The notes: a model not told the origin generated them from the sequence alone. 64,000 bases of DNA from Sulfitobacter undariae (GCF_014196805.1 NZ_JACIEI010000001.1:434001-498000); one strand, 5' to 3'. Shown: positions 52,517 through 62,436, counted from the first letter of the stretch. Numbers and translations are program-made.

Positions 52517-53452
52517 ATGACAGACGCGACAAATTCACAGAGCTTTGAAAAAGAGCCGCAGTTGGGTGACTATTTCGCCCTGATGAAGCCGCGTGTGATG
52601 CAGTTGGTTGTTTTTACCGCTGTTGTTGGGATGTTGGCGGCACCTGTGTCTGTAAACCCTGTGATTGGCTTTGCGTCGATCCTGTTTTTGGCCATTGGTG
52701 CAGGTGCATCCGGTGCGCTGAACATGTGGTGGGACGCTGATATTGATGCGGTGATGAAGCGCACGATCAACCGTCCGATTCCTGCAGGCAAGGTAACGGG
52801 CCAATCCGCAATGTATCTGGGCTGTGCCCTATCCGGCCTTGCGGTAATGATGCTGTCGCTGAGCGCGAACTTGCTGGCAGGTTTTATGCTGGCCTTTACA
52901 ATTTTCTTTTACGTTGTGCCTTATACCATGTGGCTCAAACGCTCGACACCGCAGAACATCGTGATCGGTGGCGCGGCAGGGGCGTTCCCGCCTGTGATCG
53001 GCTGGGTCATCGCCACAGGTAGCTTCGCGCTAGAGCCGTGGTTGATGTTTGCGTTGATCTTCATGTGGACACCGCCCCACTTCTGGGCCTTGGCGTTATT
53101 CATGCGCAACGATTATGATGACGCCAAAGTACCCATGCTGACCGTGACACACGGTCGCCGCTCTACGCGCAATCATATTCTTGCCTATACTGTTTTACTG
53201 GCTGTTTTGGCTGTCGGTACGGCCTTTAGCGCGATTGGTGGTTGGATTTATCTGGCGACGGCCTTGGTTCTTAACCTACTGTTTCTTAAAGGTGCTTACG
53301 GCATCTGGAAGCGCGATGAAGAAATGTCCGAGGCCGATAACTTTGCGGTTGAGCGCAGGTTCTTCATGTTGTCGCTGTGGTATCTGTTCGCTCATTTCGT
53401 CGCGATTTTGATTGAAACCATATTAAAGCCCTACGGGCTTGGGGGTTGGTAA
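52517..53452 (+). CDS. ctaB: protoheme IX farnesyltransferase
   Basis: Makes heme O from protoheme IX and farnesyl diphosphate, the first step to heme A for the oxidase. UbiA-superfamily membrane enzyme of 311 residues from the ATG at 52517. The first Asp-rich motif is NMWWDADIDAVMKRTINRPI near 68-88 and the second lies in RNDYDDAKVPML near 198. Multiple membrane spans follow each. Its last base is shared with the first base of the next gene (TAATG). Confidence 0.95.
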   Translation: MTDATNSQSFEKEPQLGDYFALMKPRVMQLVVFTAVVGMLAAPVSVNPVIGFASILFLAIGAGASGALNMWWDADIDAVMKRTINRPIPAGKVTGQSAMYLGCALSGLAVMMLSLSANLLAGFMLAFTIFFYVVPYTMWLKRSTPQNIVIGGAAGAFPPVIGWVIATGSFALEPWLMFALIFMWTPPHFWALALFMRNDYDDAKVPMLTVTHGRRSTRNHILAYTVLLAVLAVGTAFSAIGGWIYLATALVLNLLFLKGAYGIWKRDEEMSEADNFAVERRFFMLSLWYLFAHFVAILIETILKPYGLGGW

Positions 53453-53646
53453 TGGCATTACGTCCTGAACACGAAATTCACACACGGCGCAAAAGCCTGA
53501 ACATCGGCGTTGGCTTGATGTTGGGCGGTTTTGTGGTGCTGGTCATGTTTTTGACATTCGCCAAAATCACGTCCTCAGGCTTTCAGATACCTGCTTCTGT
53601 AGGCAAAGGCGTCGGCGAACAGATCAGCACCGAGGGGTCAAACTAA
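53452..53646 (+). CDS. small membrane protein of the cta operon (CoxF-like)
   Basis: A 64-residue protein with a hydrophilic N-terminus (MALRPEHEIHTRRKSLNIG), one membrane span at about 20-42 (LMLGGFVVLVMFLTFAKIT) and a short polar end. It is fused by one-base overlaps to both ctaB and ctaG, so the three are translationally coupled. Short ORFs at this place in alphaproteobacterial cta operons are often called CoxF and are assumed to take part in oxidase biogenesis; the function is unproven. Confidence 0.75.
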   Translation: MALRPEHEIHTRRKSLNIGVGLMLGGFVVLVMFLTFAKITSSGFQIPASVGKGVGEQISTEGSN

Positions 53647-54215
53647 TGGCTGTTTCAGGTCCACAAAAAACGGCCGCAATGCTTGCTGGTGTTGTTGTTA
53701 TGATGGGTGGCCTCGCTTGGGCGTCCGTGCCGTTTTACAACTGGTTCTGCAAAGTCACTGGTTTTGGCGGTGTCACAGGGGTGGCAACGGTTGGGCCTGA
53801 CGAAATACTGGACGAAAAAATCACGATTCGTTTCGACGGGTCGTTGAACGAAAACATGGCGTGGGAATTCAAACCTGTTGTACGGGAAATGGAACTGCGT
53901 GTCGGTGAAACAGGGTTGGCTTTTTATGAGGCTTACAATCCAACGGATAAGCCGATTGCCGGTCAGGCCTCGTATAACGTGACGCCGTATCAGGCTGGCG
54001 TGTTTTTCGAGAAAATCGACTGCTTTTGTTTTGAAGAACAGGTGCTTGCCCCCGGCGAGCGCGTGCAAATGCCGGTCAGCTTCTTTGTTGACCCAGAAAT
54101 TGTAGACGATCGTGAAGGACAGTATATACATACCATCACGCTATCTTATACATTCTACCAAATAGATTTGCCCGAGGGATACGCATCCGTCGACGCAAGT
54201 CAGCCATTGAACTAA
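53646..54215 (+). CDS. ctaG: cytochrome c oxidase assembly protein CtaG/Cox11
   Basis: Membrane-anchored copper chaperone that delivers copper to the CuB site of subunit I. One N-terminal span (~9-28) is followed by a periplasmic domain. The copper ligands Cys126 and Cys128 are in DCFCFEEQ, and another conserved Cys35 sits just after the span ([12 protein letters not shown]). At 189 residues it is typical. Subunit I itself is not in this window. Confidence 0.95.
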   Translation: MAVSGPQKTAAMLAGVVVMMGGLAWASVPFYNWFCKVTGFGGVTGVATVGPDEILDEKITIRFDGSLNENMAWEFKPVVREMELRVGETGLAFYEAYNPTDKPIAGQASYNVTPYQAGVFFEKIDCFCFEEQVLAPGERVQMPVSFFVDPEIVDDREGQYIHTITLSYTFYQIDLPEGYASVDASQPLN

Positions 54216-54249
54216 TCTAACTAAACACAAGGATAAGGGTACGCGCACC

Positions 54250-55056
54250 ATGGCCCACGCAAAGAACCACGATTATCATATTCTAGCCCCGTCAATCTGG
54301 CCGCTGCTCACCTCGCTGTTTGCATTTGTTATGCTCGCTGGCGGTGTTTTGTGGATGCATGATGTAACTGTATTTGTCTTTCTGATCGGTTTCGTCGGTA
54401 CACTTTATTGCAGTTTTGCATGGTGGTCCGAAGTTGTTGAAGAAAGCAAAATCGGCGACCATACCACCGTTGTGCAGATTGGCCTGCGTTACGGATTTAT
54501 CCTTTTCGTGATGTCAGAAGTGATGTTCTTTGCCGCATGGTTCTGGAGCTTTTTCAAACACGCGATTTATCCGATGCAGGATTATGTCGGTTCTACATAT
54601 GTACCGCCGGTGATCTACCAAGTAGACGCGTTCCACCTGCCGTTGATCAACACGCTGATCCTGCTGCTGTCCGGTTGTGCCGTTACATGGGCACACCACG
54701 CGCTGGTACATGGAAACAACCGCGCAGACCTGAAAAATGGCTTGATCATCGCAGTTGTGTTGGGCCTGCTTTTCACTACCCTGCAAGGGTATGAGTATGG
54801 CTACCTGCTCAAGCAAGGCTGGGAATTTGGCGGGGATCAGTTCTTCTCTAACTTCTTTATGGCGACAGGTTTCCACGGCTTCCACGTTGTTATCGGTACG
54901 ATCTTCTTGTTCGTTTGCTGGATGCGTGCCCGTGCGGGTCACTTCACGTCTGAACAGCATGTCGGCTTTGAGGCGGCGGCTTGGTACTGGCACTTCGTTG
55001 ACGTTGTATGGCTCTTCCTCTTTTTCGCAGTCTACATCTGGGGCATCCCGTCCTAA
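54250..55056 (+). CDS. coxC: cytochrome c oxidase subunit III
   Basis: Seven-span core subunit of aa3 oxidase (also called ctaE), 268 residues. It begins [18 protein letters not shown], typical of alphaproteobacterial Cox3. Conserved elements are [16 protein letters not shown] near 90-105, the TWAHHAL loop and [26 protein letters not shown] at the C-terminus. Glu in SEVMFF corresponds to the residue linked to subunit stability. It ends the core cta set; a strong terminator follows before SURF1. Confidence 0.95.
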   Translation: MAHAKNHDYHILAPSIWPLLTSLFAFVMLAGGVLWMHDVTVFVFLIGFVGTLYCSFAWWSEVVEESKIGDHTTVVQIGLRYGFILFVMSEVMFFAAWFWSFFKHAIYPMQDYVGSTYVPPVIYQVDAFHLPLINTLILLLSGCAVTWAHHALVHGNNRADLKNGLIIAVVLGLLFTTLQGYEYGYLLKQGWEFGGDQFFSNFFMATGFHGFHVVIGTIFLFVCWMRARAGHFTSEQHVGFEAAAWYWHFVDVVWLFLFFAVYIWGIPS

Positions 55057-55092
55057 GCACGGGCTTGCACCTCTAGCGATACAAGCTAAAAC

Positions 55093-55124
55093 ACGCGCGC
55101 GGGGCATTGCCCTGCGCGTTTTTT
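55093..55124 (+). terminator. rho-independent terminator after coxC
   Basis: A GC-rich imperfect stem (ACGCGC..GGGGC against GCCCTGCGCGT, with a small bulge) running into TTTTTT. It starts 37 bases past the coxC stop. Confidence 0.82.
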
Positions 55125-55151
55125 CATTTCTAGCCGAGTTAGGGGAACCAT

Positions 55152-55832
55152 ATGCGTCGCAACCTGTTTCTTATCGTCATCGGAGTGGGGGGAGCTGCGG
55201 TTCTGCTTTGGCTAGGCTTTTGGCAAATGCAAAGGTTGGAGTGGAAGCTGGCTGCGATTGCAGATATTGATTCAAGGATCACTGCCGCACCTGTAGCTTT
55301 ACCTGCCTTGCCCGATCCGGTGGATGATTCCTATCTGCCAGTTGAGGTGTCGGGCACACTTGATCCCGCGTATTTGCGTGTTTTGGTCAGCCAGAAAGAT
55401 ATCGGAGCAGGTTACCGGATTATTTCGGCGCTAGATGTGGGCAATCGCCGCGTCTTGCTGGACCGTGGGTTTGTTCCTGTCGACCGCACGCAGCTTCCTG
55501 AACATGAAGGCATGGTGACGGTGCAGGGAAATCTTCAATGGCCACAAGAGATTGACAGCTTTACACCTGAACCAGACACACAGAAAAACATCTGGTTTGC
55601 CCGCGATGTTGCCGCAATGGCGCAGGCACTTGGGACCGATCCGATCTTTGTTGTCGCCAAACAAACTTCTTTTAACGATGCGCCGATTGCGCCGCTTCCG
55701 GTTGACACTTCGGCCATTCCAAACGACCACCTGAAATACGCCATCACTTGGTTCTCGCTTGCTGCGATCTGGATCATGATGAGCGCCGCTTTTATCCTGC
55801 GCGCCCGCCGCGCCCCCAAATCTGTGAGCTGA
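55152..55832 (+). CDS. SURF1 family oxidase biogenesis protein
   Basis: Helps insert heme A into subunit I of cytochrome oxidase. A 226-residue protein with one membrane span at each end (~6-24, with LLWLGFWQMQRLEWK following, and ~197-217) around a periplasmic domain. The SURF1 signature pieces are GTLDPAYLRVLVSQ, GYRIISALDVGNRRVLLDRGFVP and a C-terminal HLKYAITWFSLAAIW. It starts 28 bases past the oxidase terminator and lies 3 bases before thrC, so it may be transcribed with thrC. Confidence 0.92.
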   Translation: MRRNLFLIVIGVGGAAVLLWLGFWQMQRLEWKLAAIADIDSRITAAPVALPALPDPVDDSYLPVEVSGTLDPAYLRVLVSQKDIGAGYRIISALDVGNRRVLLDRGFVPVDRTQLPEHEGMVTVQGNLQWPQEIDSFTPEPDTQKNIWFARDVAAMAQALGTDPIFVVAKQTSFNDAPIAPLPVDTSAIPNDHLKYAITWFSLAAIWIMMSAAFILRARRAPKSVS

Positions 55833-55835
55833 CCC

Positions 55836-57224
55836 ATGCGCTATATCTCAACCCGTGGCACCGCACCGTCTCTTAGCTTTGAAGAGGCAATGCTGACTGG
55901 TCTGGCCCGTGATGGCGGACTGTATGTCCCTGAAACCATCCCGCAGCTCAGCCAAGCCGATATCGCGGCGATGGCTGGCCAATCCTATGAGGAAGTGGCC
56001 TTTACGGTGATGCGCCCGTTCATTGGGGACACTTTCACCGACGCAGAATTCCGCGATTTGATCGCCAAAGCCTATGCAGGTTTCGGCCATACTTCTCGCG
56101 CTTCGCTAAAAGAACTGGCCCCCAATCACTTCTTGCTAGAGCTGTTCCACGGTCCGACCTTGGCCTTCAAAGACTTTGCCATGCAGTTGATCGGTCAGAT
56201 GTTCCAGCTGGCATTGGGCCGCAAGGGCGACCGCGTGACGATTGTCGGCGCGACATCGGGTGACACAGGATCAGCAGCGATTGAGGCTTTCCGTGGCTTG
56301 GATAACGTGGATGTCGTGATTCTTTATCCCCATGGCCGGGTGTCAGAAGTACAGCGCCGCCAGATGACTACGCCCAGTGAAAGCAACGTGCATGCGCTGG
56401 CTGTGGATGGCGATTTTGACGATTGCCAAGCGCGCCTGAAAGACATGTTCAACGATTTTGAATTCCGTGACGGTGTTAAGCTGGCGGGTGTGAATTCGAT
56501 CAACTGGGGCCGTGTGCTGGCGCAGGTTGTGTATTATTTTACGTCGGCTGTGAACCTCGGCGCGCCGGATCGCAAAGTCAGCTTTACCGTGCCAACAGGC
56601 AATTTCGGCGATATCTTTGCGGGCTATATTGCCAAGCGCATGGGCCTGCCTATTGATCAACTGATCGTGGCAACCAATCAAAATGATATTCTGCATCGCT
56701 GCTTGTCGGGGCAAGGGTATCACAAAGACACTGTGCACCCCTCTATCAGCCCATCGATGGATATTCAGGTCAGCTCGAATTTCGAGCGTGCGTTGTTTGA
56801 CGCCTATGACCGCGATGGCAATGCCGTGGCGCAATTGATGCAAGAACTCGGTGAGGGCGGTTTCGATGTCTCCCAAGGTGCGGCGCAAGTGCTGTCTGGG
56901 CATTACACCTCTGGCCGCGCCTCTGAGGAAGAGACAACTCAGACCATCGCTGCCACTTTGGCCAGCAGCGCAGAGCTGCTCTGCCCACATTCAGCGGTTG
57001 CAGTCAAAGTTGCAAATGAAATGCGCGACCCTGCCACGCCGATGATCACGCTGGCCACGGCCCATCCTGCCAAATTCCCAGATGCCGTGGAAGCTGCCAC
57101 TGGCATTCGTCCCCCCTTGCCACCGCGTATGGCAGACCTTTATGACCGACCAGAGCGTGTGACCCGTGTGGCCAACGATCTCGACGCGCTAAAGACCCAA
57201 ATCAAAGGACTGATTGCTAAGTGA
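55836..57224 (+). CDS. thrC: threonine synthase
   Basis: PLP-dependent enzyme converting O-phosphohomoserine to threonine. The PLP lysine is in GPTLAFKDFAMQL near residues 105-117. The phosphate-binding loop GATSGDTGSAAIEAF is near 138-152, and NSINWGRVLAQVVYYF near 220. At 462 residues it belongs to the longer, class II type of bacterial enzyme. The ATG at 55836 follows SURF1 by 3 bases, and the gene overlaps the M16 protease gene by 4 bases. Confidence 0.95.
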   Translation: MRYISTRGTAPSLSFEEAMLTGLARDGGLYVPETIPQLSQADIAAMAGQSYEEVAFTVMRPFIGDTFTDAEFRDLIAKAYAGFGHTSRASLKELAPNHFLLELFHGPTLAFKDFAMQLIGQMFQLALGRKGDRVTIVGATSGDTGSAAIEAFRGLDNVDVVILYPHGRVSEVQRRQMTTPSESNVHALAVDGDFDDCQARLKDMFNDFEFRDGVKLAGVNSINWGRVLAQVVYYFTSAVNLGAPDRKVSFTVPTGNFGDIFAGYIAKRMGLPIDQLIVATNQNDILHRCLSGQGYHKDTVHPSISPSMDIQVSSNFERALFDAYDRDGNAVAQLMQELGEGGFDVSQGAAQVLSGHYTSGRASEEETTQTIAATLASSAELLCPHSAVAVKVANEMRDPATPMITLATAHPAKFPDAVEAATGIRPPLPPRMADLYDRPERVTRVANDLDALKTQIKGLIAK

Positions 57225-58483
57225 CCCTGCAAACGCACCGCCTCTCGAATGGCTTTCGCATCGTAACAGAATCCATGCCGGGCCTTGCCTCTGCCTCTAT
57301 CGGGGTATGGGTCGGGGCAGGGGGGCGCAACGAGACGCCCGCGCAAAATGGCATCGCCCATTTTCTAGAGCACATGGCGTTTAAAGGCACCAAAACCCGC
57401 ACCTCCTTGCAAATTGCTGAGGCGATTGAGGACGTCGGGGGCTACATCAACGCCTATACCTCACGCGAAGTGACGGCCTATTACGTCCGCGTGTTGGAAA
57501 ACGATGTGCCGCTGGGCCTAGAGGTGATCGCTGACATCTTGCGCAATCCCATCATGGAAGAATCCGAGATCGAGGTAGAGCGTGGCGTGATCTTGCAAGA
57601 GATCGGCCAAGCATTAGATACGCCCGACGATGTGATCTTTGACTGGCTGCAAGAACAAGCCTATCGCGATCAGGCTATTGGCCGCTCCATCCTTGGTCCA
57701 GCCGAAAGAGTCTCGGGCTTTAACCGCTCGGACCTGACTGGATTTATTGACCAGTACTATGGCCCAGAGCAGATGATTCTCTCTGCCGCAGGTGCGGTGG
57801 ATCATGATGCGCTGGTTGCGATGGCGGAAAAACTGTTTGGTGACATGAAGCCCAAACCGCAGGTAATCGTGCCAAACGCTGTTTTCTCTGGCGGCGAACA
57901 TCGGCAGAGCAAAGTGCTGGAACAGGCGCATTTCGCGCTTGGCTTTGAGTCTCCTGGTTACCGTGCGAATGATATCTATGTCGCGCAAATTTATGCCTCT
58001 GCATTGGGCGGTGGCATGTCCAGTCGCCTGTTCCAAGAAATCCGTGAAAACCGTGGCCTGTGCTATACAATTTTTGCGCAGGCAGGGGCCTATGCGGATA
58101 CCGGAATGATGACCGTTTATGCAGGCACCTCAGGCGAACAGTTGCCTGAACTTGCCAACATCACCATTGATGAGATGAAGCGCGCCGCCAGTGATATGTC
58201 ACCTGCCGAAGTGGCCCGTGCACGGGCGCAGATGAAGGCGGGCCTGTTGATGGGTCTGGAAAGCCCCAGCAACCGTGCCGAACGTTTGGCGCGTTTGATC
58301 CAGATTTGGGATCGTATTCCTCCGCTGGAGGAAACTATTGCGCAGATAGATGCTGTCACGACAGGCGACGTGCGTGACTTTGCCGAACGGATGGCTGTCA
58401 CGGCTCCGGCTGCATTGGCGCTTTATGGTCCGGTTGAGGATGCTCCAACGTTGGAAGCACTTGAGGCAAGGCGCGCTGCATAA
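57221..58483 (+). CDS. M16 family zinc peptidase
   Basis: Resembles the mitochondrial processing peptidase beta subunit and bacterial PqqL-like proteases. The inverted zinc site HFLEH is at 47-51, with the third ligand Glu in VERGVILQEI near 120-127. The C-terminal half-domain carries the usual GLCYTIFAQ stretch near 285. It is 420 residues. The start is GTG at 57221, within a GTGA overlap with the thrC stop. The order thrC-M16 is common in alphaproteobacteria. Substrates are unknown. Confidence 0.9.
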   Translation: MTLQTHRLSNGFRIVTESMPGLASASIGVWVGAGGRNETPAQNGIAHFLEHMAFKGTKTRTSLQIAEAIEDVGGYINAYTSREVTAYYVRVLENDVPLGLEVIADILRNPIMEESEIEVERGVILQEIGQALDTPDDVIFDWLQEQAYRDQAIGRSILGPAERVSGFNRSDLTGFIDQYYGPEQMILSAAGAVDHDALVAMAEKLFGDMKPKPQVIVPNAVFSGGEHRQSKVLEQAHFALGFESPGYRANDIYVAQIYASALGGGMSSRLFQEIRENRGLCYTIFAQAGAYADTGMMTVYAGTSGEQLPELANITIDEMKRAASDMSPAEVARARAQMKAGLLMGLESPSNRAERLARLIQIWDRIPPLEETIAQIDAVTTGDVRDFAERMAVTAPAALALYGPVEDAPTLEALEARRAA

Positions 58484-59067
58484 TGCTATCGTTGCGGCGT
58501 AAATTAAAGCTTGAGACCGAACGCATGACCTTGCGTGCGCCGATACATAGTGACTTTCGCCCATGGGTTGCTTTGCGCAGCACCAGTCAGGAATTCTTGA
58601 CCCCGTGGGAACCAAGCTGGTCATCTGATCATCTGAGCCGCAAGGCGTTTTCCAACCGTGTGTATTGGGCCAACCGCTCAATCAATTCTGGCACGGCGAT
58701 GCCGCTGTTTTTAATCCGCCGCAAAGATCAAATGCTGTTGGGGGCGATTACGCTGGATAACATCCGGCGCGGTCCTGCGGCGGCTGGCACTTTGGGGTAT
58801 TGGATCGGCGAGACATTTGCGCGGCGCGGATACATGCGTGAGGCTATTGAAACGGTTGTGCATTACGCTTTCAACCACCTTGAGCTCAGCCGTTTAGAGG
58901 CCGCCTGCCTGCCCGAAAATGCCCCCTCACGTGGGCTGCTGGAGCGGTCGGGGTTTAAGTATGAAGGCGTTGCGCAAAGTTATCTGCAAATTGATGGCCG
59001 CTGGCGTACCCATGTTCTCTATGCGTCTTTGCGCGGTGATCGGCGTGGCAAGACATTGGCAAGCTGA
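58483..59067 (+). CDS. GNAT family N-acetyltransferase (RimJ-like)
   Basis: A 194-residue acetyltransferase of the RimJ/RimL subgroup. Family marks are ERMTLRAPIHSDFRPWVALR near the N-terminus, the GYWIGETFARRGYMREAIETVVHYAF acetyl-CoA loop region near 105-130, and LEAACLPENAPSRGLLERSGF near 137-157. It may act on a ribosomal protein N-terminus or another amine; this cannot be told here. The start overlaps the stop of the M16 gene by one base (TAATG). Confidence 0.88.
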   Translation: MLSLRRKLKLETERMTLRAPIHSDFRPWVALRSTSQEFLTPWEPSWSSDHLSRKAFSNRVYWANRSINSGTAMPLFLIRRKDQMLLGAITLDNIRRGPAAAGTLGYWIGETFARRGYMREAIETVVHYAFNHLELSRLEAACLPENAPSRGLLERSGFKYEGVAQSYLQIDGRWRTHVLYASLRGDRRGKTLAS

Positions 59068-59190
59068 GCAAAATCTTTCGCTGTCGCGGCTTGTCATAAA
59101 CTGCTTTGTTCGTTCTGTTATCCCCAAGATTATGCCGCGTTCTTGCACCTTTACGCTTGCATAGGCTGCGGACGCGATGGATCATGACGT

Positions 59191-60612
59191 ATGACACATA
59201 CCCTCAATCCCGCTGATGCCAGATTTGCCGAAACCCTGCGTGCTGCCTTGCCTGATGGTACGGTGTCGGATGCCTCCGCCAGCTATCTCGAAGAACCACG
59301 CGGTGTGTATAGGGGTAAAGCCGCAGTGCTGGCAAAACCGCGTAGCACACAAGAGGTAGCAACGTTGATCCGCATGGCCGCCGAGGCCCGTGTTGGCGTG
59401 ATCCCTTATGGTGGCGGTACGGGGCTGGTGGGCGCACAGGTAGACCCTGATGGGCCGCCACCGCTTATCTTGTCGTTGGAGCGGATGACTGCCATTCGCG
59501 CCATCTATCCCGATGAAAATGTTTTGGTGGTTGAAGCCGGAGCGATCCTTGAGGATGTGCAACGTGCCGCTGAAGAGGCGGACCGTCTGTTCCCGCTGTC
59601 ACTGGCGGCACAAGGTTCTGCGCGGATCGGGGGCAATCTAGGTACTAATGCAGGCGGCACAGGGGTGCTGCGCTATGGCAATACGCGTGATCTGTGTCTG
59701 GGTCTTGAGGCAGTTCTACCTGATGGCCAGATATTGAACGGGCTGACGCGCCTGCGCAAAAACAACACAGGCTATGACCTGCGCCATTTGTTGATTGGGG
59801 CAGAAGGCACATTGGGTGTGATCACCGCTGCGACGCTTAAACTCTTTGCGCGGCCTGCCCAAACGGGCACGGCGTTGCTGGTGGTTGATAGCCCCTCTGC
59901 GGCGATTAAACTGCTAAGCATGGCACGCAAACATTTCGGCGAGATGGTCAGCGCGTTTGAGCTGATACACCGCCAAGGCTATGACTTTTTGACCGAAACC
60001 ATGCCCGAAATCCGTCAGCCTTTTGCACTAGCGCCGGAATGGTCTGTCTTGATCGAGTTGGGGCTGGCCGCTGATATGGACCCTCAGGTGGGGCTGGCGG
60101 CCTTGTTCGAAGAAGCGGCGGAGGCAGGGTTGGTCCATGACGGGTTGATCGCGCAATCCAGCGCGCAATCCGCCGATTTCTGGAATATCCGTGAAAGCAT
60201 CCCTGAGGGGAACCGGCGTGTGGGCTCAATCTGTAGTCACGATATTTCTGTGCCGCTCAGCGCGATCCCCGAGTTTATTGAAAAAGCGGGCGCGCAGATT
60301 GCGCTGATAGGGGATTTCAGGATCAACTGTTTTGGCCACGTGGGGGACGGCAATCTGCACTATAATGTGTTCCCGCACATCGGTCATAGCCGTGATGAAT
60401 ACGCAGACCAGCGTGAGGCGCTCAAGAACTGTGTGCATGATCTGACAGATGCTTTGGGCGGCTCTATCTCAGCCGAGCACGGCATCGGGCGGATGAAGGT
60501 CGCTGACCTTGAGAAATACGGCGATCCTGCGAAGCTGTCAGCGATGCGCGCGATCAAAGCCGCGCTGGACCCATTGGGGATAATGAATCCAGGCGCGGTT
60601 TTACGGCGTTAG
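59191..60612 (+). CDS. FAD-linked 2-hydroxyacid dehydrogenase (GlcD/D-lactate dehydrogenase family)
   Basis: A 473-residue flavoprotein with an N-terminal FAD-binding type 4 (PCMH) domain: VIPYGGGTGLVGAQVDPDG near 69-87 and GGNLGTNAGGTGVLRYGNTRDL near 148-169. The C-terminal domain has FGHVGDGNLHYNVFPH with metal-binding His residues near 380, and ends SAEHGIGRMK...IKAALDP-LGIMNPG. This pattern covers D-lactate, glycolate and D-2-hydroxyglutarate dehydrogenases. The lack of glcE/glcF neighbours speaks against the three-subunit glycolate oxidase. Substrate not decided. Confidence 0.88.
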   Translation: MTHTLNPADARFAETLRAALPDGTVSDASASYLEEPRGVYRGKAAVLAKPRSTQEVATLIRMAAEARVGVIPYGGGTGLVGAQVDPDGPPPLILSLERMTAIRAIYPDENVLVVEAGAILEDVQRAAEEADRLFPLSLAAQGSARIGGNLGTNAGGTGVLRYGNTRDLCLGLEAVLPDGQILNGLTRLRKNNTGYDLRHLLIGAEGTLGVITAATLKLFARPAQTGTALLVVDSPSAAIKLLSMARKHFGEMVSAFELIHRQGYDFLTETMPEIRQPFALAPEWSVLIELGLAADMDPQVGLAALFEEAAEAGLVHDGLIAQSSAQSADFWNIRESIPEGNRRVGSICSHDISVPLSAIPEFIEKAGAQIALIGDFRINCFGHVGDGNLHYNVFPHIGHSRDEYADQREALKNCVHDLTDALGGSISAEHGIGRMKVADLEKYGDPAKLSAMRAIKAALDPLGIMNPGAVLRR

Positions 60613-60613
60613 A

Positions 60614-61144
60614 TCATAACCCGTCGAATTCGCACAAAATCTGCACGTCCAAGCCCATGGCCTCCAGTTTTTTGCGGCCCCCAAGGGCAGGCAGATCAAT
60701 GATAAAGCTGGTTGAGACAATCTCGGCGCCCAGACGGGTCAGTAGTTTGATACCTGCTTCTGCGGTGCCGCCTGTGGCAAGCAGATCATCAACCACCAGT
60801 ACTTTTTCACCCGGCTTGATGGCGTCGTCATGGATTTCCATGGTCGCCTCGCCGTATTCCAGTTTGTAATCCTGTGACAGCGTCTTGCCGGGCAATTTGC
60901 CCTTTTTGCGGATCGGCACAAAACCGATGCTCAGTTGATGAGCGATGGCTCCGCCCATGATGAACCCGCGTGCTTCCAACCCGACAACCTTGTCGATGCG
61001 CATGCCCGCGTAGGGGTGCAACATCTGGTCAATCGCCATGCGAAACCCGCGCGGATCAGCGAACAGGGTTGTCACATCGCGAAACATGATCCCCTCATGC
61101 GGAAAGTCGGGGATGGTGCGGATATAATCAGCGATTGTTTTCAT
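60614..61144 (-). CDS. apt: adenine phosphoribosyltransferase
   Basis: Salvages adenine to AMP using PRPP. Length 176 residues. The PRPP-binding motif [14 protein letters not shown] is near residues 114-127. [13 protein letters not shown] and the [12 protein letters not shown] hood lie upstream. The start overlaps the lysE stop by 4 bases (ATGA), so it is co-translated. Two genes upstream in the same direction is mtnP, which releases adenine, giving a compact adenine-salvage unit. Confidence 0.95.
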   Translation of the reverse strand: MKTIADYIRTIPDFPHEGIMFRDVTTLFADPRGFRMAIDQMLHPYAGMRIDKVVGLEARGFIMGGAIAHQLSIGFVPIRKKGKLPGKTLSQDYKLEYGEATMEIHDDAIKPGEKVLVVDDLLATGGTAEAGIKLLTRLGAEIVSTSFIIDLPALGGRKKLEAMGLDVQILCEFDGL

Positions 61145-61770
61145 GCGGTGCCTCTACGAAGTGTTGCGGTCAGCACGCCCATTGCGACAAGAGCGCCACC
61201 GCCTGCGCGTGTGATCCATGTGATGATGCCCGGCCGTGAGATGACACGGCGCAGGCGGCTTGCGGCCAGCGCATAGGCGAAGGCATTGGCGGCTGCAAGG
61301 GTGACGAATGTGACAATCAAGATGCTGAACTGCGGCAGCAGGGCCGCCTCGGGGCGTACAAACTGCGGCACAAAGGCAATGAAAAATGCGATGCTTTTGG
61401 GGTTCAGCGCCGTGACAGCGGCAGTGTGTCCAAAGACCCGCGATGCGCTGATGGTGTCGGCATCGGGCAGCTCCAGACCCGCAGTCGGGGCAGAGCGCAG
61501 CAATTTGACACCCAAATAGATCAGATATGCCGCACCTACCCACTTAAGAAGGCTAAACAAAGTGGCAGAGGCCAGCACCAGCGCGCCCAGACCTAGCAAT
61601 GAGGCAGACATCGCCACCAGATCCCCCAGCGCCACACCCGCAGCCGAGGCCACGGCGACAGAGCGGCCTTTGGAGAGTGCATAGCTGAGCACCAGCAGAA
61701 CAGTCGGGCCAGGGATGAGCAGGAGGGCGATGGTGGCGGCGACGAAGGTAAGCCAGAGGTCGAAAGGCAT
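61141..61770 (-). CDS. LysE family translocator
   Basis: Inner-membrane exporter of the LysE/RhtB superfamily, 209 residues with about six hydrophobic spans. Characteristic pieces are [20 protein letters not shown] near 17-36 and [12 protein letters not shown] near 80-91, then [18 protein letters not shown] near 118-135. Family members export amino acids or homoserine lactone-like molecules. The substrate here is unknown. Located between the DUF2927-like gene and apt. Confidence 0.9.
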   Translation of the reverse strand: MPFDLWLTFVAATIALLLIPGPTVLLVLSYALSKGRSVAVASAAGVALGDLVAMSASLLGLGALVLASATLFSLLKWVGAAYLIYLGVKLLRSAPTAGLELPDADTISASRVFGHTAAVTALNPKSIAFFIAFVPQFVRPEAALLPQFSILIVTFVTLAAANAFAYALAASRLRRVISRPGIITWITRAGGGALVAMGVLTATLRRGTA

Positions 61771-61782
61771 AGCGGTGTTCCT

Positions 61783-62436
61783 TTAATCGCGGGGATAATG
61801 GCGGATCAAAGCCATCCTGTCCTGTATTCCAAGGGCTTTCAAGCTGTTGTCGGCCTCTTGGGACAGGATTGATCGGCTTTGGTAATAGGGATTTCGGATG
61901 TCGGTGATCAGGCCAAGGGCTTGGGTGATTTCCTCTAGCATCACGGATTCGTATTGTCGGAGGGGGATTGTGTTGGAAAAACCGATGGTTGCACCTTGTA
62001 TCATACTGCCTTCAACATCTAGCGCAGTGATGGCGTTTGCCATAGTCTTTCCTGTTAGAAGGGCAGGTTGAGGGGCCTGCATCTTTTCTCCGCGGGCGGT
62101 GTCCAGCAAGTGAATTGCGATGTCTGGTTTGTCTTCAGTAGGGTGCAAGGTGATGCCCATACCGACATCGTTGAGGCGCTGCACAGCACGCTCTAAAGCT
62201 GCTTCAGCGCGCTTTAGTTTGCCGCCCAAAAAGGCAGGGGCACGTTGGACAATACCAATCGTGATGTCGGTTTTATGCCATCTGTAGAAGGGCTTGGCGC
62301 AGGGCGCGTCTGGTGGGGCAGCGCAGGCGACAAGGCGGTAAAACGCTGTGTCATCCAATGCACCAGTGCTGTCCACATAGTCTTGGGCCTGCGCGGGGAA
62401 TGCCGCGCAGGCCAGTAGGATCGTCAGATGTTTCAG
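61783..62436 (-). CDS. secreted DUF2927-like protein with probable CTG start
   Basis: Read from the CTG at 62436 this 217-residue protein starts with a clear signal peptide: (M)[17 protein letters not shown], with an AQA cleavage site. No ATG, GTG or TTG gives that peptide; the first conventional start is a GTG 60 bases downstream, inside the mature protein. The CTG overlaps the mtnP stop as CTGA, in the way ATGA overlaps work. The mature part resembles DUF2927, with VMLEEITQALGLITDIRNP near the C-terminus recalling the family's HEELAQALGL-like stretch, but lacks the metal-binding His, so it would not be a peptidase. Family assignment is moderate. Confidence 0.65.
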   Translation of the reverse strand: MKHLTILLACAAFPAQAQDYVDSTGALDDTAFYRLVACAAPPDAPCAKPFYRWHKTDITIGIVQRAPAFLGGKLKRAEAALERAVQRLNDVGMGITLHPTEDKPDIAIHLLDTARGEKMQAPQPALLTGKTMANAITALDVEGSMIQGATIGFSNTIPLRQYESVMLEEITQALGLITDIRNPYYQSRSILSQEADNSLKALGIQDRMALIRHYPRD

